NCBI GenBank assembly: GCA_002077045.2
Contig: KZ111140.1
Span: 1,329,856-1,393,855, forward strand
Source: Rachicladosporium sp. CCFEE 5018
Taxonomy: Eukaryota; Ascomycota; Dothideomycetes; Cladosporiales; Cladosporiaceae
Direction of reading: 5' to 3'
DNA: 64,000 bases
Part shown: piece after piece, positions 56,338-64,000 of the stretch
Position numbering within the stretch: the first letter of the stretch is position 1
Layout of the letters: each line of letters opens with the position of its first letter
Position numbers and translations under genes: made by a program
Notes under the pieces: model-generated
Seen by the model: the letters and a program-made list of their open reading frames with translations, nothing else
The model's database searches: none
What the model was told of the DNA's origin: nothing

Positions 56338-57283
56338 GGCACGAGGAGGCCGGCGAAGAAGACAAGGCCGATGAAGATGATGAGGATTCGCCAGAAAGTC
56401 TGCTTGATAGCCTTGGGCAGATCTCGAGCAGGGTTCCGAGACTCTGCAGCGGTAAGAGCCAGCATCTCAGTACCACAGTAGTACACAGCAGCGAGCAGAA
56501 AGGTCTGCCCAAAGCCGTTGATGCCGTTCGCGAAGGGTCCGGGAGTCTTCCAGTACCGAAAACCGATGTACTCACCTCCGACACCGCCAGTATTGATCAG
56601 AATCGCAACAAGGAAGCCACCGAGCACGCAGAAGAGCTTCCAGGAGGCTAGCCAGAACTCAATTTCTCCGTAGACGACGACGCCCATCAAGCTCACAGTC
56701 TGATAGAACGCCCAGGCTATCAGGATCCAGCCATAAGATGGGACTTTTGTACTCCAGAGTGCGAAGATAATCGATAAATTATTATAATCATTGGCAAGGT
56801 TGCAGACCCAAAGGTACCAGTAGTTCCAGCCCAGCGCGAACGCCAATGCCGGATCGACGAAACGGCCAGACATCTCAATGAAGGCACCTGGGATGGGTAA
56901 GAGGGTGCTCATCTCGCCGAGCGCTTGCATAACGAAGAAGACGTCTATGCCGATGATGGTGAAGCAGATTAGGGCGCCGAGAGGGCCGGAGGAGGCGACC
57001 GCTGTGCCGGTGCCGTACCAGATGGATGCGCTGGGTAGCGTCATTACAAAGTGATGGCTTCGTGGTCGAGGTTCAGCAGTAGACGTACCCAACAACGCCT
57101 CCGAATGCTATCATCTGTAGGTGTCTTCCCTTGAGGCCGCGTTGCAGACCCTCGTCCAGAACGTTCACGTTATTCGCTACAGCATGGGGCAATGATGCCG
57201 CCAGCGACCTCAGGGTGGGCATCGGGCGCGACTGCATTCGATACGCCCAACTTCTCATCGTGAGACTCTGTAGGACTTTCCAT
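56338..57283 (-). CDS. Amino acid permease, 5' part only, cut by gap (contig C)
   Basis: Exon 1 at 57089-57283 and the first 693 nt of exon 2 (56338-57030), identical to copy A, including the extra G that shifts exon 1 (57186-57189 GGGG). The 3' half lies beyond the gap. Best viewed as the same locus as 18480-20182. Confidence 0.75.
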
Positions 57284-60200
57284 TGTCGACGCATGTGGGT
57301 ACAGCAACAATGGAAATGAGATACTGGACGTTGTAAAGAAGACTTACGAATGGAAGGTAGGAATGTACTGCACCTTACGATGGACCAGGCCAAGCCATCG
57401 AGAATACTACCTTCGAATGCGACTGCATGATCAGCATGGTGGATATCAGATAAGGCGTGATCAACGACTGCGATGCCGATCAGTATGGCACTTCGGACGA
57501 GAAGAGCCCGAAGGTGCGACAGAGCCAACAGTATCAGTGTCAGCAGCAAGAGCGTGCGATAGCTACCCACAGAGTCCAATATGACATGAGCTTTGCATAG
57601 TGGAGGAGATAAGCTTGGGCAGCTGCTTGTCGAAGGTAAGCTTGGTGCGACATCGCTTGGGAGGTGGGGTGGGGAACCTGACTCGAGCCTCACTCCGAGT
57701 GCATCAGGTACAACGTTAAAACAACTATTGAACGTGTAGATCCCACTGGAGGATGCTGGGAATGCAGCGAGGCCGCAGTACCTCCATTTCCTGTGTTTCA
57801 AATCGAAAAGCTCAATGAGGGTGTGTCGAGGACTGCAATGTCGAGAAGACGTCACGAGATGCATATCTCTAAGCAGATGCTTCCCATTGAATGGGCAAAG
57901 GTGGCATTGCACTCCCGGTGAGCACGGTAACAGCACGGGGCTCCTCAGACTCTTCGAAGAGCGGAGATGCGCGCTGTCATCAGACGCACACACTTCTCCT
58001 GTCCGTGAGGAGTGATCCACGTTACTAGGTGGCTTGTATACAGATGCACTTTGCTATGGCACCATTAGCGATGCGGCTCGGGGTACAGCAGTCGTCGGAG
58101 TGGCTGGCTCGAGTAATTACACAGGAGCATCCGGCCACACTACATCAGTATGTCGACATCGTGACCCTCTTGCGAGTGCTTCGTCCTGGTACCTTAGGCT
58201 ACCCACTCAGCTGCCAAGATCTGGTGCACTGATACGTCCATGCCTTGCGACGCAAAACAAGGCATCGGAGAATTGACAACGTGCATGAAGTTAATCGGCC
58301 GAGCTGCCATCTTCGTAGATGGCCCTACCCGTAGTCGGATGGTAAACGACGGTGAGGTGCTGATATAGTTCGCCTACCTCGACCAATGATCGTCGTCCTT
58401 GGAGTCTCGACGAACGACCATTGTCTTGTTTGCAAGCTTACAGTGATGCATAATTTGGTCGGGCGAATAGGAAGCTCCGACGGATCGCCACGTCTGCCGC
58501 TTGTACAAAATCGAAGATGGGTTGGAAGATGCTAAGATCTTACTTTTGGGGCGGCTGATGCGACGATCAAGCCATTGGGAAGCTGCCTGCCCGACAACCC
58601 TGAGTGGTCGACATAGGATATGCAGATGCGGATACTTGACACGTCCAGGAGCATTGTGAGCAAATCATAGCATCGGGAGTGGGTGCACACGACCAAGCAA
58701 AGGCCATTGTCGGCAAAATTACAAAGCACTCGTCGAGGATCAGATCCGTTTGCCCATGCTCTCATTCAAACGACATCCAGGTTCAGCCACATTTGTATCA
58801 TGTCCATGCACGGTCGAAACGCACGGCCAAGGCCAATGGTGGCAGTCGCGACTGCGATCTTCGAAATCGCTTCACTCTTCTGCACCTCGAATAGCAGCCA
58901 AGATCACCGTTCTATGAATACACTCATTTCGATGCCTCGGCGATTCCGAATGCATGTCGCAATACTCCCCGTGGAGATCTGCAAATCTTCACTCTTCACG
59001 TCTAGACAACGTGAGGCGCAGCGGCCGCCGATCAATTGTGGCGACGCTTTTCCTAACGGCCCGCCGATGTTTCATCTAGCACGTGCGGATCCAACGTCAG
59101 TACTCGGCAGTTCGTTACTAGACCGTGCTAGACCCACGTCCATTGGGCGCCAGCGTCGCTCAGGGTCTGGTTCCCCGGCACGTTCCGATAGATTTGCAAA
59201 CGTCGTTAGACGATGATATGCTCAAGGAATGCAAGACTCGATCAAATGAAGCGCTAAAATTACAGAAAGCTGGCACAAATGTAGCGCGCTTGCGCTCGAT
59301 GTCATGCGAACGACACTGAAGTACCGCGTAAGGCGGCATACTTCGAGGAGACATCGAGTCAGACTCTCGGGTGGCGGCGCGGGCTTCCAAGCCTGAAGTC
59401 CAGTGTAGGGCTCCCGCGACCTCATCCCTGCCTATAACGGATGTCGAGCACGGAACGGCCACCAAAGCAGCCATGATCTGTACCTATTGCTGCTACATTC
59501 GCACAGTGCTCCGATGCCAGCTGCTATCTGACCAGTCAGCACGTGGCTTGACTTGAAACGTATCGCGCCACAATGGGCATACCTGCACCTAGTGCAGCGG
59601 CATGTTCGTGGAGTTCATCTGTTGTCCAGTAACCATTACGGCTCCCGGCACTTTACTTTATGATGCGAAGATACTATTCTTACAATGCTGGAGAGATCTA
59701 CAATCGACTCAGCCACGATACAGGCACTTTTCGGTCACTGATACTAGGGTTGCTTGACTTCATCGTTGCGAATTCTTGCAACTACCACTGCACACATGTG
59801 GCAAACTCCGTGTGTATGTGCGTGCTAGCGCGGAAAGGTTGGCGAAGCGAGGAGGCTTCTGTCGATGCGCATTCGCCATGCCGCATCACCGCAGCCCGTT
59901 GGCTAGCTTGGGTAGAAACATGCATTCAGGCGCAATTGCTGGTCCGACATCTTGTCAAGTCTGCCGGGCCCATATCGGCCAGGGGTGCGTCTACTAGGCA
60001 AGTACCTGCATGTGGCCGCGGCGAATGCGTACGCAGCTTGCGTTCAAACCTGGAGCTGATCCATGCAGCATTTTGTATCATTTCATGCGGGTTGCGAGGA
60101 CCTCTTCTCCACCTGACCAATCCTGAGGCAGCATCGCCCTCTCCCAGAGGATATGACACTTGACGCCCAGGGTGCCTCACACTTGAGAGTGGCGATCTCG

Positions 60201-60583
60201 CGGATGCGTTCTCTTCCATATCTCTAAATCGAACCACTTCTCCCTCCCCGTCTGCTGCGCATCTCGCTAACCGACAGAGACGAACATGCTAATGCAATAA
60301 GGTGCCATATCTCAAGCAACTAAGTCGGTCACTCTGTTGTCCTGCATGCGTGCCGTCTGATGTGCCGGCATCGACACCTCACAGTCCCCTCGAGCACTCA
60401 TATCATCCCGACTTGGCCCTCGATCACGCTCGTTCGACATTTCAATCTAATTCAATCGCTCATGATCTGGACCTGCCTTCGCCTATTCACCGGATGCTAT
60501 CGGCCATTCTGTACTATCGTTATTCAAACCATCCATCGCTCTCGCGCTACAGTCATTTGACTTCAACCTGACTTGTCGCAATC
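57284..60583. other. Long intergenic region without a sure gene (contig C)
   Basis: Same sequence as 20183-23482. The weak candidate frame is at 59660-60163. Confidence 0.5.
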
Positions 60584-61959
60584 GTGGCAAGCTGCTTGGT
60601 ATTGCAGGCTCCATGCGCGACCGCCACACTGGCCGGCCCATACCAAGGCTACGTCTTCGACTATGCTGGCCAGAACTTAGAAGAACAGGCCAACGACCAG
60701 ACTTCGGGGACTGACACGCAATATGGCATGCTGTTGTCGCAAGGCTTCCAGCAGCCCTCTGGCCAGTACATCGAGGCGCAGGTCTCGCAATCGTTCCAGC
60801 ATGCACTTCCAGCAGCAGTCCTGCCTTCGCAAACATCCGCTCCGGAGCCAACATACGGCTTGGAGCCGACGCCAATGCTGCCGTCACAGCAGATCTCTCG
60901 TCCGAGCTCACACAACACAAATACGCAGTACAGCAGCCCGCGCCAGAACTTACAAGCTCAGCTTGTCTACCAAGCGCAACAACAGCAGATTCAGCAACAA
61001 CAGATCCAGCAACAACAGCAGCAGCAGATTCAGCAACGGCAGCAGCAGCACATGCTCTCGCAGTATCGACCAGACGAGCACATTACTCGGAAGCGAAGTC
61101 ACGCGGATTTTGCCTATGACTATGCCGCACTGCAGCAAGAACAGTCTCAGGCCGGACCATCCAGTTCTCAAGCGCCGATTGAACTCACGCCTCACGGCCG
61201 TCACGCCCAACTACAACAGCAAGGCTATGCTTATCAATCGCACGAGCAGTCGCCAGCAACCTCGCAAGTCAGTCAAAGCGGGCTTTCAACACACCATCAT
61301 CATCGCCTGCCCAATCAACCCCCACCTACTAAATCTCAGCGCACTGGACACGGTGACGACAGCGAAGAGGCTGGGCCATCGTCAGTAGTAGGACAGCCAG
61401 GCATGCCAGAGCCAGCGCCTCGACCGAAAGGGCCAAAGCTCAAATTCACTCCCGAGGAGGATGCTTTACTGGTGGAGTTGAAGGAGACGAAGCAGCTGAC
61501 CTGGAAGCAAATTGCCGACTTCTTTCCCGGAAGGAGTTCCGGCACACTGCAAGTACGGTACTGCACGAAGCTGAAGGCGAAGAGTGTGGTCTGGACCGAC
61601 GAAATGGTAAGTGGCTGACTTCTATTGTGTGCACTTGACCTGTCCACCTCCTCACTGCACCCCTTTGCCATCCATCTGAAGTCAGTACATTTACTGACTT
61701 GCTTATGGTGATCCTGCTTTCGCGTCATCGCGCCCAACCGCGGCCAAAAAGCTGACTCAAGCGACACCTACAGATCGATCGGCTGCGCAGAGCAACAGCC
61801 GAGTACGAAGCTGATCGCTGGCGGATCATCGCGGGCAAAGTCGGGAACGGCTTCTCAGCCTCTGCTTGCCGTGAGAAGGTTGTTGAGCTTGGCGACGAAC
61901 CTAGCGCGGACACAATCGCTGGCGAAGCCGCAAAATACGATGATGATGATGCAGGGTGA
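60584..61959 (+). CDS. Poly-Q protein with C-terminal Myb/SANT-like DNA-binding region
   Basis: Main exon 60584-61606 and last exon 61774-61959, with a 167-nt intron (branch GCTGACTC). The frame opens with GTG, so the true 5' end is uncertain: either a short upstream exon spliced at TTGCAG (60602-60607) or the in-frame ATG at 60728. The N-terminal two-thirds are Gln/Ser/Pro-rich, with a poly-Q core at 60977-61048. Two Myb/SANT-like units follow: KFTPEEDALLVELKETKQLT with WKQIADFFPGRSSGTLQVRY, and, across the intron, WTDEMIDRLRRATAEYEADR with WRIIAGKVGNGFSASACREK. It ends in an acidic DDDDAG. A nuclear DNA-binding regulator is likely; target unknown. Confidence 0.82.
60977..61048 (+). repeat. 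CAA/CAG poly-glutamine tract
   Basis: Interrupted run of Gln codons with Ile and Arg breaks (QQQQIQQQQIQQQ...). Contig A stops inside the same tract (23876-23916), suggesting that the repeat caused the assembly break. Confidence 0.9.
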
Positions 61960-63158
61960 ATTCTTACACTCAACTTCACTTGCTGCGCACTGGATATAGC
62001 AACTGGGAATAGTGTCTTACGGAGGAGCGCAGGGGGGCATAAGAGGCGAGTTCGTCGACTACACGGAAGCGGCATCAGCAGTTGGGAGGTGAACTTCTAA
62101 TGAAATGGGAATGGTCCGGACATCGCTCGCGCGGGAGATCGCAGCGTAGGATACAGGAAGGTCGTCATACATCCGGACGAGGTAATATGTAGTATCGCTT
62201 TGTGCTGGCCACGGGGCGATGCCGAGAAGATAGTTATGTACATGTACATGTGAGAGATTCATCAATGATTGCATTCCACACGGCACACTTCCTGTACCTC
62301 TGGTGGATTTGCTACCAACCGCATGTGGACCCCGGGTGGAAGGAACGACTCGAAGAAGGGAGTCAAGTGTCAAGAGGCATCGCCAGTTACGTCAGCTCAC
62401 TCATGAAACTCGAATTGACCATCTCATGCCGCTTAACATATGTGAGAGTGGGAAACGCGTTCAGCGTTTCCCGTAGTCCGATTCTGAAAAATCCAAGAGC
62501 CTGAAGTGACGTCTCTGAACCTCGTATGTTCACCTCTGCTACAGTGCAGGCCATCCCAGCTAGTGGCCGTTGCAGAACAACTTCAGGTGGCCCATGAACA
62601 TCGGTGGCAATCCCTGCATCAATAGCAACCGGGGGCTACTCGTATAGACAGACTCTTCTGAGAGTGATGTCCCGAATCACGACATCGCTGCGGAATTCTC
62701 TGTCGACCCGCACTCAGCTGCTGTGCATGAGCGCTACTACGGACCTAACATCGCGTAGGCATCAGACTAGAGACGGGTCCCAGTGGGGCCGCTGTTGGCT
62801 CCATAGTCTGCAGCTTGTCGTACGCCGAGGTATCGACCCACAGCCTCACTGCCACAGACTCCAAGTCCTGTGTGTGGCGTACATCTAGGGATGGCAGAAC
62901 GCGTCTCGGGTAGGGTACTGTCACGGAGCCCAGAAGAGGTGGCTTAGGGGCCATCGATCGCAGTCCAGTCGAGGGCGAACTCGTGCCTCGGACGGCGTAG
63001 CTGTTGATTGCTGGGTATCTTGACAGTCCGCTGGGGTGCATGACGTTCGAGTTCAAGATGTCGTCGAATATGCTTGGCAGGGTGAGTGGTTTCGTCTGTG
63101 CAGGATTGGAGACCGCCAGAAGAGTGGTGTTTGTGCCCTTGTTTGATGTGCAGAAAAG
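61960..63158. other. Intergenic or unresolved region
   Basis: 1.2 kb downstream of the Myb gene. Short frames on both strands (such as 62745-63056 on the minus strand) have no recognisable domain. I see no RNA gene or repeat. Confidence 0.4.
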
Positions 63159-63602
63159 TTAGTTGCTTCGTACTGAGGCTTTAGTATGGTAGTTGCTGGC
63201 GGAAATGGCTAGAGCATCGCGATTGTCCGACTTAGCTCTTGCGGAAAACGATATTCTAGATCGCTTCGCAACGGACTGCTCGACATCTGCCGCTCGCTCG
63301 CGTTTCCGGGAATGCTGCTGTGCTCCGGCATTCTGCATCCTTGCGTTGAAGTGATCGAGCGCCCGCTTCACAGAGATCTTGTTGTCTTCGGCATAATCTC
63401 CCCCGGAACGCCTCAGCGGCTTCTCCGGATCTGTCTCTCCCACGGCACGAGCAGCACGAAGTGCAACTTCGTAAGCGGTCCCTTCTGCCAATTCAACATG
63501 GTGAAGGACCTTCAATCGCAGAGCTTGGGCTGTGCGGCCAAGTGTGGGTTCCAAGGCCTGGTAAGGGTTGCCGCCATCAGCAGAGCGGTACTCAAGAAGC
63601 AT
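63159..63602 (-). CDS. Hypothetical basic protein, possibly nuclear
   Basis: 147 aa from an ATG with an in-frame TAG 6 nt upstream; alternatively that TAG is part of an intron acceptor (TTTAG) and this is a last exon. Residues about 35-60 form a likely Ala/Glu-rich helix (HHVELAEGTAYEVALRAARA), and residues near 98-117 give a bipartite nuclear-localisation-like pattern (RKRERA..VAKRSR). No family recognised. Amino acid composition looks like real protein. Convergent with the Myb gene. Confidence 0.4.
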   Translation of the reverse strand: MLLEYRSADGGNPYQALEPTLGRTAQALRLKVLHHVELAEGTAYEVALRAARAVGETDPEKPLRRSGGDYAEDNKISVKRALDHFNARMQNAGAQQHSRKRERAADVEQSVAKRSRISFSARAKSDNRDALAISASNYHTKASVRSN

Positions 63603-64000
63603 TCGGATCTAAATTCGCCGTCAGCATCCGCAGACTATGAAGTAGCGGGTAGTCGCATGCTGATGTAGTATCTCCAGGGATGCTAAGTGGCAAAAGTGCT
63701 GGTGGAACTGTAACAAGGCTATCACAATCCGACTTCCTCGAGAAGAAAGTGCTCCGTAGCCTTCACGGGCATGTCACTTACATGCTCCTCGGTCCACGGC
63801 CTTCCACTATTCCAGAACCTCTTCTCGTTCTTGATGATAGATGAGCCGCGCCCACTGCATGCTGAAGTCGCTAGACTGACGGCTGCTCTATCGCTGCGTT
63901 GGTGTGACAATGGAGATGCTTTACTTCGAGTCATTGCCTCCTTGTACATGATATGGTGGCAAGAGCGTGCTTGAAGCCGTATATGAACGACAGGTACTGA
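63603..64000. other. Window end, nothing certain
   Basis: A minus-strand frame at 63722-63949 (ending NSGRPWTEEHVSDMP...EEVGL) reads like a protein C-terminus but is too short to call. Confidence 0.3.

Larger units (their letters stand above)
56338..61017. repeat. Start of contig C, near-exact duplicate of 19237-23916
   Basis: Constant offset of 37101 with one mismatch found. It then continues beyond the point where contig A stops, through the poly-Q tract into the rest of the Myb gene. Confidence 0.92.

Noticed and set aside
1..64000. Transposons, tRNA genes, rRNA, CRISPR arrays
   Set aside because: I looked for transposase or reverse-transcriptase motifs, terminal repeats, tRNA TPsiC-type boxes and regularly spaced repeats and saw none that stood up. 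A tRNAscan or RepeatMasker run could still find short elements.

Overview
The window comes from a filamentous ascomycete or black-yeast-type fungus. Genes are eukaryotic, with short GT-AG introns (about 46-190 nt) and CTRAY-like branch points. They include an ERD2-type KDEL receptor, IMP dehydrogenase, a BuGZ-type zinc finger, a secreted tyrosinase, a GH115 glycosidase, GPI-anchored Ser/Thr-rich wall proteins and a cyclic-nucleotide-binding/F-box/LRR protein. A dothideomycete with duplicated, partly diverged gene sets (Hortaea werneckii-like) would fit, but the species is my inference.

The window is three contigs joined by two runs of exactly 100 N (23917-24016 and 56238-56337). Contig A (1-23916) holds, in order: a small Cys-rich membrane protein, an aspartic-protease-like membrane protein, a GPI-anchored repeat protein, ERD2, a broken GH115 gene, a DUF2462/UPF0390 protein, a tyrosinase, the CNBD/F-box/LRR gene, an amino acid permease, 3.3 kb with no sure gene, and the start of a Myb/SANT gene cut in its poly-Q tract. 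Contig B (24017-56237) starts with unique genes: BuGZ (cut by the gap), IMP dehydrogenase, a flavin monooxygenase of the luciferase-like NtaA type, and a secreted 12-Cys protein. It then repeats the whole contig A gene order at mostly 1-15% nucleotide divergence. It also has about 3.3 kb that A lacks, carrying a second GPI-type gene. Contig C (56338-64000) starts with 4.68 kb that matches the end of contig A at a constant offset of 37101 (one mismatch found), then completes the Myb/SANT gene.

The simplest reading is that A and C are one locus whose overlapping ends were never merged, and that B is a homeologous or haplotypic copy of the same locus placed between them by scaffolding. A real segmental duplication cannot be excluded from sequence alone. 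Divergence between A and B is mosaic: tracts of about 1% alternate abruptly with tracts of 10-16% inside one intact gene, as expected from gene conversion.

Functionally the region is a mix. Cell-surface and secreted products are the pseudo-protease, the GPI repeat proteins, tyrosinase, GH115 and the Cys-rich proteins. Housekeeping genes are ERD2, IMPDH and BuGZ. GH115 is inactivated in both copies, and the permease carries different lesions in each copy. The other duplicated genes are intact in both. I saw no transposon, tRNA, rRNA or CRISPR.
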